Positions 37,592 through 47,509 of a stretch of DNA of 64,000 nt are shown here, one piece after another. How positions within the stretch are numbered: the first letter of the stretch is position 1; every line of letters starts with the position of its first letter. Both the position numbers and the translations under genes were made by a program. The notes beneath the pieces were generated by a model. That model was given only the letters and a program-made list of their open reading frames with translations, made no database searches and was not told the origin of the DNA. The stretch lies in NCBI RefSeq assembly GCF_031200575.1, contig NZ_CP133597.1:744001-808000 (forward strand), given 5' to 3'. The stretch is from Ferroplasma sp. GTDB taxonomy: Archaea; Thermoplasmatota; Thermoplasmata; Thermoplasmatales; Thermoplasmataceae.

Positions 37592-38903
37592 GATACACCA
37601 CCAGAAATACAATTCCTATGAATATAGATATTATTGCTGCTATAAGGGGTATGGCGGTATTAATTCCAGCCTGGCTGTATTCAGACTTACCCCTGAAGAT
37701 CATTTTAGATATGTTGAAATTTATTGAAACAAATGCCAGGAAAAGTGAAAGTACTATTATGCTAAACTGTGCATAGAAATGTATGGAAAGAACAGAGTAA
37801 AGTATGAGAAACTCGCCGAAAAAGGTTCCGAAGGGCGGTGTTCCTGTTACGGCGAAGGAGGATAAGAGCATTGAAGCGGCACTTGCCCTGTTCCTGATTA
37901 ATCCGCCAACACCCTCAATGGATTTTGTTCCGGACATCTCAAAAACATTTCCAGAAGAGTAAAAAGCTCCAGCCTTCCCGAAACTGTGTGATAGTAGAAG
38001 CAGAAGGGAACCGATCAGTCCTGCAACTGTGAATGTACTCAAACCTATGAGTGCTATATTCATATTTTCCATTGTTGAATAGGCAAACATTCTCTTGTAG
38101 TTTTTCTGGTAACCAAGGAATATAGCAGCAAAGAGCACTGAAATGGTACCTGCCCAGATGAATAGCTCCCTCATGGGAAATATCTCATAAATCCTGTAGA
38201 GTACGTACAATGCAACTGGCAGCAATACCCCTGAAAACATTGCACTCACAGGTGCAGGGGCCTCGCTATGGGCATCAGGAAGCCATGTATGCACAGGGAA
38301 AACACCCACCTTGGTGCCGAACCCAACCAGAGCAATTCCCACGGCCAGCCTTACTGCGAGGCTATCTGTAATCCCCTTTGATAGAATTGCTGTAACTGTA
38401 AGCGTTCCGAAGGCATAATATATCAATATAACAGATATAAAGGCAAATGTAACCCCTGCAGAAACTATAATTATATACCTCCATGTAGCCTCAAGGGAGA
38501 TATCCGATTTTTCAGTAATTAAGAGCAGGGCTGATGAGATGGTTGTCGTTTCTATTCCAACCCACATGAAGCCATAATTATTTACCATCAGGGCAAATTC
38601 CATGGCAACATAGAAGAATCCCATGAGCATGTAATAAACATTTTCTGAAATCCCCCTGTGTCTTACATTATGGACATATTTTCTGGAATAGATCAGGGAC
38701 ATAAAATAAATGGAACTTACCATCAGAATGAATATATAAGTAATGCGGTCAATGAAAAAGAACCCCGAATCAGATAAATTGAAGTACAGTGGAATAAGCA
38801 GGAACATTTCCATAATAGCTGCTATTATGCTGGTAATCTTAATATTCTTATAAAATCCCATGGCAATTAATGGTATAATCAAGATAAGTATCTCGTAAAT
38901 CAT
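37578..38903 (-). CDS. NuoN/HyfF-like proton-pumping subunit
   Basis: The 441-residue, ~13-14-helix antiporter-like subunit has FMWVGIETTTISSALLLITE (essential Glu) and GFGTKVGVFPVHTWLPDAHS then EAPAPVSAMFSG (Lys and His relay). Both are conserved in complex I and group 4 hydrogenases. Its ATG overlaps the stop of the HyfE-like gene by 4 bp, and it precedes the large subunit. Second of two antiporter-type subunits in this operon. Confidence 0.87.
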   Translation of the reverse strand: MIYEILILIIPLIAMGFYKNIKITSIIAAIMEMFLLIPLYFNLSDSGFFFIDRITYIFILMVSSIYFMSLIYSRKYVHNVRHRGISENVYYMLMGFFYVAMEFALMVNNYGFMWVGIETTTISSALLLITEKSDISLEATWRYIIIVSAGVTFAFISVILIYYAFGTLTVTAILSKGITDSLAVRLAVGIALVGFGTKVGVFPVHTWLPDAHSEAPAPVSAMFSGVLLPVALYVLYRIYEIFPMRELFIWAGTISVLFAAIFLGYQKNYKRMFAYSTMENMNIALIGLSTFTVAGLIGSLLLLLSHSFGKAGAFYSSGNVFEMSGTKSIEGVGGLIRNRASAASMLLSSFAVTGTPPFGTFFGEFLILYSVLSIHFYAQFSIIVLSLFLAFVSINFNISKMIFRGKSEYSQAGINTAIPLIAAIISIFIGIVFLVVYHEIL

Positions 38904-39541
38904 CCTCTCAACTCCTCCACAGGTTTATGTTCTGTCTTTTCAATGCTTATAATCGAAAAAATTACTACAAGTATCAGAACATCCAGAAACACACTGCTTT
39001 CTATTATAATAGGAACCGGAAGAATGAAGGTACCCATGAGTATCAGTGAATTTTCCTCCTCGATGTAGCCAAGTATCTGTGCAATGGTTCTCCTCCTAGA
39101 AGCAATAATAAATAGTCCCTGGAAGAACAATAGCAGTGGAAATAGAATGATATTGCTCTCCGGGAATATGCGAGAAACTATATGAATAAATGATATTGAG
39201 TACACTATAAATATGGAAATTACAATGAATGCAAGATCAACCAGAAGGTAGTAAGTTGTAGGAAGCCTGGATTCATATAAATAATTTTTATTTTTCGGTA
39301 TCTTTGCCGCCAGGAAATATGTAACCAGTATGCTCCTCAACAGAATAACAAGCAATGCCAGTATGAAAAATGTATACTGTTTAAGCTCGAAACCCAAAAG
39401 TATTGCTATAATGGCAATGAGAAGCGACTGAAATGCCTGTGTCATGACCATAGATCTCAAATACTTGTTGCTCTGTATATAAAATCCTGTTATTACTATT
39501 AGTGCAGCAATTAAATATATCACTGTAAAAACTATGTTCAT
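38900..39541 (-). CDS. HyfE-like small membrane subunit
   Basis: The 213-residue protein begins MNIVFTVIYLIAALIVITG and has six to seven membrane helices. It has the NuoK-like pattern of the HyfE family in its second half (ILGYIEEENSLILMGTFILP, with a Glu pair in a membrane-adjacent segment). The frame opens upstream to 39676, but ATG 39541 overlaps the stop of the NuoH-like gene by 4 bp and is clearly the start. Role: membrane arm component linking the antiporter subunits to the NuoH-like one. Confidence 0.8.
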   Translation of the reverse strand: MNIVFTVIYLIAALIVITGFYIQSNKYLRSMVMTQAFQSLLIAIIAILLGFELKQYTFFILALLVILLRSILVTYFLAAKIPKNKNYLYESRLPTTYYLLVDLAFIVISIFIVYSISFIHIVSRIFPESNIILFPLLLFFQGLFIIASRRRTIAQILGYIEEENSLILMGTFILPVPIIIESSVFLDVLILVVIFSIISIEKTEHKPVEELRG

Positions 39542-40479
39542 GCAATCACCTCTGAAAGTATGAGAAACAGTATTGAAAATGTGAACGCCACAGCAAGGTA
39601 GTCTATAACCTTGAACAGGCGTAATTTGGCCATGGAAGTATCCACTATTAGCACAATGATTATAAGGAAGAGCCATTTTGCAATCATTGTAAGGGCGTTA
39701 AGGAAGAATAATGGAAATGTGTTGAACATCCCCCATGGGATAAGGAATACATTAATTAATACAGATCCCAGAAGATAGACCTTTATGTATGATGACCATT
39801 TGTTTACTGCAAGAGCCTTCCCACTGTATTCATAATCTATGCCTGAGTCTATCATGCCCATTTCCTGGTTCCCCTCACTCTGTGTTGGCATCTTTCCGAA
39901 TTCGTACATGAAGATCATGAAGAATGCAAATATTGCAAAGATGTGCACAAGGCTCAGGTTGGAGAGTGGGTGGCTGATAAGGTAATGGTTTGTTGTGTAG
40001 GGATTATTTGTACCTGTTATCAGTGCTACTGCAAAAAAAACTGTTATAAGTGTACCCTCACTGAAGAAGTTAAAAGACATAAGCCTTGATGCCCCCATAG
40101 CGGAGAAGTTACTTCCTGAATCCATTGTTCCTATTATTTTTATGAAAGCCGCAAGGGAAAACAGTATTGCACCGGCAAAAAAATCCCCGGAGGCAGTGAA
40201 AATTATTGGTTCTGTCATGAACACAGGAATAATCAGGGCAATGAGTGAGTATATGCCAAATGCCATATATGGCGCGTATAAAAATAATTTTGATGAACCC
40301 TCTGTGATTAATGTTTCCTTCTTAAATAGCTTGAATATATCATAATAGGGCTGAAATATGCTGGGGCCTTTCCGGGATTCAATATTTGCCTTTAGTTTTT
40401 CAAAAATTCCTATAAGAAGTGGTGAAAATAAAACAACGAACAGATACTGCGAAACCGTCTCCAGGATTAATTCTAACAT
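39538..40479 (-). CDS. NuoH/HyfC-like membrane anchor subunit
   Basis: First gene of the operon. The 313-residue protein has about eight helices and the NuoH signature ESRKGPSIFQPYYDIFKLFKKE near the N-terminus. A conserved acidic loop reads MYEFGKMPTQSEGNQE. This subunit joins the peripheral arm to the membrane arm and lines the quinone or ion path. GGTGAT just before ATG 40479 is a good ribosome-binding site and excludes the GTG at 40488. The promoter TTTAAATATTC at about 40549-40562 gives a leader of ~50-60 nt. Confidence 0.87.
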   Translation of the reverse strand: MLELILETVSQYLFVVLFSPLLIGIFEKLKANIESRKGPSIFQPYYDIFKLFKKETLITEGSSKLFLYAPYMAFGIYSLIALIIPVFMTEPIIFTASGDFFAGAILFSLAAFIKIIGTMDSGSNFSAMGASRLMSFNFFSEGTLITVFFAVALITGTNNPYTTNHYLISHPLSNLSLVHIFAIFAFFMIFMYEFGKMPTQSEGNQEMGMIDSGIDYEYSGKALAVNKWSSYIKVYLLGSVLINVFLIPWGMFNTFPLFFLNALTMIAKWLFLIIIVLIVDTSMAKLRLFKVIDYLAVAFTFSILFLILSEVIA

Positions 40480-40730
40480 TTTAATCACCAGTAGGCGTCA
40501 TCAGCGCACTGCATTATGGAGACGTCATTCCTATACTGAATGGTTCAGGAATATTTAAATTTTGGTTTGTAAAATTGACAATTAAAAATGAAATGTGTCA
40601 AATTTTATACATAAAATGCAGTGAAAGTTAGCTGTTGCACACATTCAATGCATTTAATTTTCTTACAGTACTATCACAATGTGCGGAACCCTACTCAGAA
40701 TAATTATATAGTAAAATCTACTTTACTTTT

Positions 40731-43700
40731 ATGAAGTTTGCCGTACTTATTGGCTGGAATGGTTCTGTTATCCAGTCCTTTCTTAAAGCAGGCGAGGAAA
40801 CAGGAAATGAAATAGAAATAAAATATCCCCGGCTTGATCCAGTAGATTCTGAATTTATTGATTTTATTAAGAAAGCCGATGCTGTATTTATACATCATTT
40901 TTCAGGCGAGAACATATACAGTAATATTCTTGAGGATATTGAATCCGTAATTAAAAATAAGAAGAATGTTATTGCCATAGACCCCATACTCAGCAGTTAC
41001 TCTACTGTAAGCAAGTTTGTTGAGGAAAAGGTATCCAATTACTATTTCTATGGTGGCTATGAAAATATCAAAAACATGGTACTATTCATTGAAAGCCTGA
41101 ATGATGGCTGTGCATACAAAGAGCCTGTTGAAATGCCTTTCTCCGGGGTTTATAATTATGGTGAAACTGGTTATCCCAGGAAGGCAGGCATACTATTCTA
41201 CAGAACCGCATGGGTGGATAATGATACCGGCATTGTAAGGTCTATTATTGATGAATTAAATAGCAGGAAGATATCGGCAATTCCTGTGTTCACAAACGGA
41301 TTCGGAGATAAATCTAGAAATATCGTGAGTGCAGAGGAATGCATACGGGAGTATTTTTATCGGGATGGAAAACCCGCAGTAGATGCGGTTATTAACCTGC
41401 TCTCATTTTCACTGATAAAAATGGAGGACAAGGCCACACTTATGGAACTCGGTGTACCCGTTTTCCAGGGGCTTATTTACTATTATAAGGAGAAAAACGA
41501 ATGGCTTGATTCTTCTGGCCTGGATGTTGTTTCAACAATAATGAGTGCCATGCTGCCAGAAATGGACGGCACAATAGAGCCCGTCCTCGTAGGGCTTATT
41601 AAAAAGATTTATGACCATGGCACCGTATACAGGGAACTTGTGCCTGTTCAGGAGCAGGTAGGTTATATGGCCGGGAGAATCAGCAGATGGATTGACCTTA
41701 AATATAAAAATAACAGAGATAAAAAAATTGCAATAATACTTCATTCCGGATCCTCCTTCAAGGATCTTGAGGCCAATATCGGTACTGCAACAGGGCTGGA
41801 TACACTAAATTCTGTTTCAAATATAATGCATCAGCTGAAATCCGCTGGATATTCCATTGAATATCTCCCGAAGGATGGAGAGTCACTGATAAAAACAATA
41901 ATGGAGAGGAAGGCAATTCCAGAGGGAAAATGGACACCTGTTGAGGATATAATAAACAGGGGAGGTTCAGTTTACAGCATGCCTGTTGACCAGTACAGTA
42001 GATTTTTCGAAGGCCTTCCGGAGGACTCTAAGGAACAGATAATATCCAGATGGGGTAAACTCAATAATGAAAGGGATTACATGCTCAAGGATGGTAAAAT
42101 AGAAATCCCGGGAATAATATCTGGCAATATATTTATTGGGATACAGCCGAAAAGAATTACCTTTGCAGATAATAACAACAGCATAAGGACCATACACGAT
42201 TCCCTAACACCAATAACCCACTACTGGCTGGCATTTTATAAATGGATCCAGGAGATATTCATGGCAGATGCCATCATACATGTTGGCACCCACGGGACAC
42301 TTGAGTTCACACCCGGGAAGGGCCTGGGGCTATCACCTTCCGATTTTCCCGAAATTTCCATAGGAGAAATCCCCAATCTATATCTTTATTCTACAAATGT
42401 GCCAGGGGAGGGCATAATTGCCAAGAGAAGAAGCTACGCTGTATTACTTGATTACATAACACCGCCCACGGCCTACGACGAAGTTCCTGAGGAAATAAAG
42501 GAGCTTGAGGACCTTATAGATGATTATGAAGAAACTGAGAAAGCTGAAAATAAACCAAGGGAGGGAATGATACTTGAAAAAATACAGAAAATTTCTGATA
42601 AAATTGGGCTATCAATAGATTTCAGGGATTCACATAAGGCAACTCATGAAATAGAGCATAGATTGAATCTTTTCAAGGATTCCGTGGTTACAAAGGGACT
42701 TTATGTGTATGGGAAGGACCTGGAAACTGCTGATATAAAAGATTATGTTATCACCGCAACCCGTTTTGACGAATCCCTGTATAAAGAGAACGGAAAGGAA
42801 AAAGCAGAGGCAATTATAGATAGATACCTGGAAAATGGTGGCCACCTGCCGGATCTTGAGTCCGGGATAATAGAGAAATTAAAATACTCCCCTGAAAATG
42901 AGCGGAATAATCTCCTATCAGCACTTGAAGGAAAATACATAGAGCCCGGAGTATCAGGTTCACTCACCAGGGGAAGATATGATGTGCTACCATCAGGAAG
43001 AAATTTTTATGCCGTTGATCCGTTTAAAATACCAAGCCATTCTGCCTGGCAGGTAGGCGTCGTGCTTGCAAATAAACTCATAGAAAACGAGTATAAAAAA
43101 GAAAATAAATTCCCAGAAACAATAGGTTTTGTCCTATGGTCAACGGACGCATACCGCTCAGATGGGGAACTTATCTCACAGATACTTTACACACTTGGGG
43201 TTGAGCCTGTGTGGCAGGAAGGGACTAAAAAGGTCAAGGATGTTAAGCCCATTCCTCTGGATATACTGAAGCGGCCAAGAATCGATGTGGTTGTAGAATC
43301 CAGCGGCATAGTCCGTGATAACCTTTTCAATATAATAGAATTAATAGATATAGCAGTTAAGAAAGTATCTGAACTGGATGAGGATGGGGACAGCAATTTC
43401 ATTATAAAGCATCACAGAAAATACGGGCACCTTGACAGGATATTTTCTTCAAAACCCGGGTCATATGGTTCCGGTGTAAATAACGCTGTTGAATCATCAA
43501 AATGGGAAAACGAAGGAGATTTAGCTGAAGTGTTCACCGAATGGATGGGATATTCTTACGGCAAAAACAACTTCGGAAAGGAATCCAGGGAACAGCTTCT
43601 TTCTATATCAAGGGATATCGAAACCATTATACATAAGCGGGAAATAGATGAAATTGATATAAACGATGATTCCTGTAATTATTCCTATGCAGGAGGATTT

Positions 43701-44141
43701 TATCTGATGGCAAAAAAGAGTGGATCAAATCCGTCACTGATGTTTGAAGATACATTTAATCCAAATAAACCAAAAATAAGAACCATGAAGGAGGAAATAG
43801 AAAGAACCGCCATCGGAAAGCTGTTAAATGAAAAGTGGATCGATGCCCAGAAAAACTTTGGATATCGTGGAGCAACTGAAATGTTAAAAAAAATAGAGCA
43901 TCTCTATGGTTGGGGAGCCACAACCGGAATGGTCAATGATAATATTTTCAACAATATAGCTGAAAAATTCATAATGGATAAAAATATGAGGGAATGGTTC
44001 AAAAAGGAGAATCCATGGGCTCTTTCAGAGATAACATCACGGATGATAGAGGCATATAAAAGGGAGATCTGGCATGCCAGCGATGAAATGAAGGAGAAAC
44101 TGGAAGAAGAATACATGGAAATTGAAGGTGAAAATGAATGA
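40731..44141 (+). CDS. cobN: cobaltochelatase large subunit (CobN / magnesium-chelatase H family)
   Basis: Porphyrin/corrin-binding catalytic subunit that inserts Co2+ into the corrin ring for cobalamin synthesis, powered by the ChlI/ChlD-type ATPase encoded next. The 1136-residue length is normal. Signatures are DAIIHVGTHGTLEFTPGKG, YLYSTNVPGEGIIAKRRSYA, HSAWQVGVVLANKLIE, HLDRIFSSKPGSYGSGVNNA and a C-terminal YLMAKKSGSNPS and WALSEITSRMIEAY. ATTATATAG at ~40703-40711 is about 25 bp before the ATG (leaderless). It overlaps the next gene by 4 bp. No chlorophyll genes are nearby, so cobalt rather than magnesium is the likely metal. Confidence 0.9.
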   Translation: MKFAVLIGWNGSVIQSFLKAGEETGNEIEIKYPRLDPVDSEFIDFIKKADAVFIHHFSGENIYSNILEDIESVIKNKKNVIAIDPILSSYSTVSKFVEEKVSNYYFYGGYENIKNMVLFIESLNDGCAYKEPVEMPFSGVYNYGETGYPRKAGILFYRTAWVDNDTGIVRSIIDELNSRKISAIPVFTNGFGDKSRNIVSAEECIREYFYRDGKPAVDAVINLLSFSLIKMEDKATLMELGVPVFQGLIYYYKEKNEWLDSSGLDVVSTIMSAMLPEMDGTIEPVLVGLIKKIYDHGTVYRELVPVQEQVGYMAGRISRWIDLKYKNNRDKKIAIILHSGSSFKDLEANIGTATGLDTLNSVSNIMHQLKSAGYSIEYLPKDGESLIKTIMERKAIPEGKWTPVEDIINRGGSVYSMPVDQYSRFFEGLPEDSKEQIISRWGKLNNERDYMLKDGKIEIPGIISGNIFIGIQPKRITFADNNNSIRTIHDSLTPITHYWLAFYKWIQEIFMADAIIHVGTHGTLEFTPGKGLGLSPSDFPEISIGEIPNLYLYSTNVPGEGIIAKRRSYAVLLDYITPPTAYDEVPEEIKELEDLIDDYEETEKAENKPREGMILEKIQKISDKIGLSIDFRDSHKATHEIEHRLNLFKDSVVTKGLYVYGKDLETADIKDYVITATRFDESLYKENGKEKAEAIIDRYLENGGHLPDLESGIIEKLKYSPENERNNLLSALEGKYIEPGVSGSLTRGRYDVLPSGRNFYAVDPFKIPSHSAWQVGVVLANKLIENEYKKENKFPETIGFVLWSTDAYRSDGELISQILYTLGVEPVWQEGTKKVKDVKPIPLDILKRPRIDVVVESSGIVRDNLFNIIELIDIAVKKVSELDEDGDSNFIIKHHRKYGHLDRIFSSKPGSYGSGVNNAVESSKWENEGDLAEVFTEWMGYSYGKNNFGKESREQLLSISRDIETIIHKREIDEIDINDDSCNYSYAGGFYLMAKKSGSNPSLMFEDTFNPNKPKIRTMKEEIERTAIGKLLNEKWIDAQKNFGYRGATEMLKKIEHLYGWGATTGMVNDNIFNNIAEKFIMDKNMREWFKKENPWALSEITSRMIEAYKREIWHASDEMKEKLEEEYMEIEGENE

Positions 44142-45976
44142 AAACTTATTATTTCCCATTTTCCGCCATAGTGGGCAATAATGATATAAAACTTGGCCTT
44201 ATAGTTAATGCAATAGACAGCAATATAGGTGGTTTGCTGATTACCGGACCAAAGGGCATAGCAAAATCAACCATGGTAAGATCATTATCGTCTGTTTTGC
44301 CGGAAATAAAGGCTGTCAGGGGCTGCAGATTCCACTGCGACCCGGATGGCGATCTATGCGATGAATGTATAGAAAAGCAGAAAAATGGAAAACTGGAAAC
44401 AGAAGAAATGAAAATAAGGATAGTAAACCTGCCAAATAGCACAACCCTGGACAGGGTAGTAGGATCTCTGGATATTTCACATGCAATAAAGGGAGAATCT
44501 GTACTTCGTGAGGGGTTAATTGGCGAGGCAAACCGCGGTATACTATATATAGACGAGGTGAACCTGCTGGAAGATTCAATTGTTGATTCCATACTTGATG
44601 CAGCAGCGTCAGGGGTCAATATAGTGGAGAGGGAGGGTGTATCTTATACACATCCCGCCAGGTTCATACTTGTCGGAACAATGAATCCGGAGGAGGGGGA
44701 ACTCAGGCCACAGCTTCTTGACAGATTCGGGATTTCTGTGGAGGGGAAAATGCCGGAATCACCTGAAACCCTTCTTGAAATATCAGGCAGGGTTGAGGAA
44801 TTTGACAGGAATAAATTAGAATTCATTAATAAATACAGGGATGAGGATAAGACTATAAAATTGCGAATAATGAAGGCCAGGGAGATCCTTCCATCCGTCA
44901 TAATCAGAAGAGAATTTTTGATGTTTATAGCTGATACCGTCCTGAAAAACTCCCTGAGCAACAGGGCAATGATAAGCACTGTAAAAACAGCAAAGGCAAT
45001 AGCAGCGTATAATGGCAGAAAGCAGGTAAATGAACAGGATTTAAGAAAGGCTCTTGAGTTTGCCCTCAATCACAGAATTAGAGAGAAGGGCAACAGCAGA
45101 CCTGATTATAACTATAAAGAACCCGAAAATCATGATAACAATGAAGATCAGAAAAACAGCCACTCTAATTATGAGGATCATGAAGAGGACATTGGCAATA
45201 ATGATAAATCCGGAAACAGTAAAGGCCCAGATAATAATAAACATGGCAATAACCCAAAAAAGGATCAAATAGGAAAAATTCAGGTCAGGCCAGAAAACAG
45301 CATGGAAACCAGGACTTCTGGAAGATCCGGTATTTCCAGGCAGTTTAAACACCGTGGAAAAAAATCTGGAACCCATATTGATATAAGATCGTCCCTGCTT
45401 ACCACATGGACTTCAGGTTTCAGTGAAATAAACAGCAAAACTGTAGTTCTGAATGATTCATTTTCATCAGGGTCTGTTCCCTTTATAATAGCCATAGATT
45501 CAAGCAGATCCATGAATTTCAGTTCAAGGATACAGATAGCAAAGGATTTTTCGGATATGCTGCTTAAAAAACTCTACCTGATGAGAAGTCGTGTAGCCCT
45601 GTTAACATTTTCCGGCCAGCATTCAAACATAGTAATGAATTTTTCCAGGAACTTTACCTCACTGAGGAACCATATAAATAACATAAAGAGTGAGGGCAAA
45701 ACCCCACTCTACGATGCACTGATGGAAATATATAAGCTGTCCACTTATGAGAAATTCAGAACGGTTTCTTTACTGATATCTGATGGAAGGGGTAATGTAT
45801 TTCCAGGAAATCCCAGAAGCGATCTTGAATATATATCCAGAAAAATTAAAAAAGTTTCAAAAATGTACATAATCGATAAAAACGATAATAAATTCCTTCC
45901 CACATATAATAATATAATTTCCAGTTATTCAGGTGCTACAATTATAAATGACCTGAATAATATATCGATTATGTGA
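44138..45976 (+). CDS. cobaltochelatase ATPase, fused ChlI/ChlD-type subunit
   Basis: AAA+ motor for CobN. Residues ~1-330 are ChlI-like: Walker A ITGPKGIAKSTMVRSL, Cys-rich RGCRFHCDPDGDLCDEC insert, Walker B GILYIDEVNLLED and VGTMNPEEGELRPQLLDRFG. A ~100-residue linker extremely rich in Asn, Asp, His and Lys follows (about 325-425). A von Willebrand A domain with MIDAS motif IIAIDSSRSMNFSSR and LLISDGRGNVFPG completes it. Bacterial systems usually split I and D; a fused ID protein is known from archaea and cyanobacteria-related chelatases. It is translationally coupled to cobN by ATGA overlap. Confidence 0.9.
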   Translation: MKTYYFPFSAIVGNNDIKLGLIVNAIDSNIGGLLITGPKGIAKSTMVRSLSSVLPEIKAVRGCRFHCDPDGDLCDECIEKQKNGKLETEEMKIRIVNLPNSTTLDRVVGSLDISHAIKGESVLREGLIGEANRGILYIDEVNLLEDSIVDSILDAAASGVNIVEREGVSYTHPARFILVGTMNPEEGELRPQLLDRFGISVEGKMPESPETLLEISGRVEEFDRNKLEFINKYRDEDKTIKLRIMKAREILPSVIIRREFLMFIADTVLKNSLSNRAMISTVKTAKAIAAYNGRKQVNEQDLRKALEFALNHRIREKGNSRPDYNYKEPENHDNNEDQKNSHSNYEDHEEDIGNNDKSGNSKGPDNNKHGNNPKKDQIGKIQVRPENSMETRTSGRSGISRQFKHRGKKSGTHIDIRSSLLTTWTSGFSEINSKTVVLNDSFSSGSVPFIIAIDSSRSMNFSSRIQIAKDFSDMLLKKLYLMRSRVALLTFSGQHSNIVMNFSRNFTSLRNHINNIKSEGKTPLYDALMEIYKLSTYEKFRTVSLLISDGRGNVFPGNPRSDLEYISRKIKKVSKMYIIDKNDNKFLPTYNNIISSYSGATIINDLNNISIM

Positions 45977-46234
45977 CGCACCCTACTCTCTGACAGATAT
46001 GCCTCTCCACTATGAGTTAAAATATTAAGATATGAATGATATCTTTTTATATATGGAATGAAAAGCATAATTCACATTGGAAATGTAATTTTGCGCTGGA
46101 AATTAAAATAAAAATAGTTACACACAGGGCGAATATTTATTACAGCAATCATGGCATGCAAAATATTGTCATAGCCTTATTGATGGCTTTGGTTTGTTGA
46201 AGTATTACATAAAAAAAATTTGATAATAATATAT

Positions 46235-47509
46235 TTAAGTGGTGGTATCAGTGCCAATATCAGATTCTTCCAGTGATATATTATCAGTTTCCTTCGATTT
46301 ATAGATAACTCCAAGCGCAATTAATATGAAAATCATGGTAAATACTGGATAGAGTGCGTATTCTAAGGTTCCCAGAAGATCTGAAACATAGGGAGCAGGG
46401 CCTCCAATAAAGGAATTCCCGTACTGATAGCTTGCTGAATTTCCAGAGTACCTTACTCTTGTGGGGAATATTTCAGAAATCATTGCCCCCATTGGAGAAT
46501 AACTCAATCCGTGTGCGACTGCAAACAATGAGAGAAATAGAATAAAATATTCTGTGCTTACAAGGTATATAGAGGGAAACAGAATAATAAGTGCAAGTAA
46601 GTTGGCACCGGCAATAATAACCCTCCTGCCTTTTTTATCTGATATCGCGCCACCAATGAATACGAATGCCACATCCAGTATGCCGAATATGGCCGTACCT
46701 ATAAGCCCCACCAGTATAGTTATTTTCCCTGTATCTTCAAACAGCACAGGTAGCAGTGAAATTGCAAAGTAGAAGAAATTCCCGGATGACCCGGCAAGCA
46801 ATGTTCCTACTATAACCTCTTTCCAGTGTTTTGTGAACAGCTCCTTTTCAGGAGATTTTAAAAGCCTGTTCTTTTTCTTCTCTGCCTCGAACACAGGCGT
46901 TTCCTTTACTTTCAGCCTTATAAAGACACCTACTATAACTATCACGAAGCTGGCAAGGAAAGGAATTCTCCACCCAATAGAGTACATGAAGGAGGATGGC
47001 AACAGGTATACCAGTGGGATAAATATGGCAGTCCCGAGCAGCAACCCGATACCCACTGTGGACTGGACAAATGAAGAATAAAAACCTCTCCTTTTCTTGA
47101 AAGTCTCGAGTGTCAACAACATTGCCCCTCCCCATTCTCCACCAAGGCCAAAGCCAAGGATAAGCCTGAGTATTACCAGAATTACTATGGCAAGGGCACC
47201 TATACTGGCCTCTGAAGGTATCAGTCCTGTAAGTCCGGTTGAAATTCCGGATATGAGAAGCGTAAGAAGCAGTATTCTTTTTCTTCCAAGCTTATCTCCG
47301 AAATGTCCGAAAACATAGGCTCCCACTGGCCTGGTTATGAACCCGAGGGCAAATGTTAATAATACCAGTAAAAGTCCCTCTGCAACGCTTACATTCGGAT
47401 AAAACGTTCTTTCTATGTACACCGCACCGGATGAAAAAATAAAGATTCCATACCATTCAATTATGGTTCCGATCATAGATGCAGCTATCACATCTGTTTT
47501 TTCACTCAT
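46235..47509 (-). CDS. MFS transporter, metabolite:H+ symporter (MHS) type
   Basis: The 424-residue, 12-helix protein starts VIAASMIGTIIEWYGIFIFS, the MHS family N-terminus (ProP/ShiA/KgtP group). It has GHFGDKLGRKRILLLTLLIS between helices 2 and 3 and the internal repeat GAISDKKGRRVIIAGANLLA. GFGLGGEWGGAMLLTLE is the helix-4 motif. Typical substrates are organic acids, amino acids or osmolytes; the substrate here cannot be told. It is transcribed alone from AACTTATATAAATT-type sequence near 47527-47541. Confidence 0.85.
   Translation of the reverse strand: MSEKTDVIAASMIGTIIEWYGIFIFSSGAVYIERTFYPNVSVAEGLLLVLLTFALGFITRPVGAYVFGHFGDKLGRKRILLLTLLISGISTGLTGLIPSEASIGALAIVILVILRLILGFGLGGEWGGAMLLTLETFKKRRGFYSSFVQSTVGIGLLLGTAIFIPLVYLLPSSFMYSIGWRIPFLASFVIVIVGVFIRLKVKETPVFEAEKKKNRLLKSPEKELFTKHWKEVIVGTLLAGSSGNFFYFAISLLPVLFEDTGKITILVGLIGTAIFGILDVAFVFIGGAISDKKGRRVIIAGANLLALIILFPSIYLVSTEYFILFLSLFAVAHGLSYSPMGAMISEIFPTRVRYSGNSASYQYGNSFIGGPAPYVSDLLGTLEYALYPVFTMIFILIALGVIYKSKETDNISLEESDIGTDTTT

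Noticed and set aside
40480-40560. Box C/D-like guide RNA signals (TGATGA) upstream of the hydrogenase-like operon
   Set aside because: A C box-like string occurs, but no paired D box with correct spacing was found.
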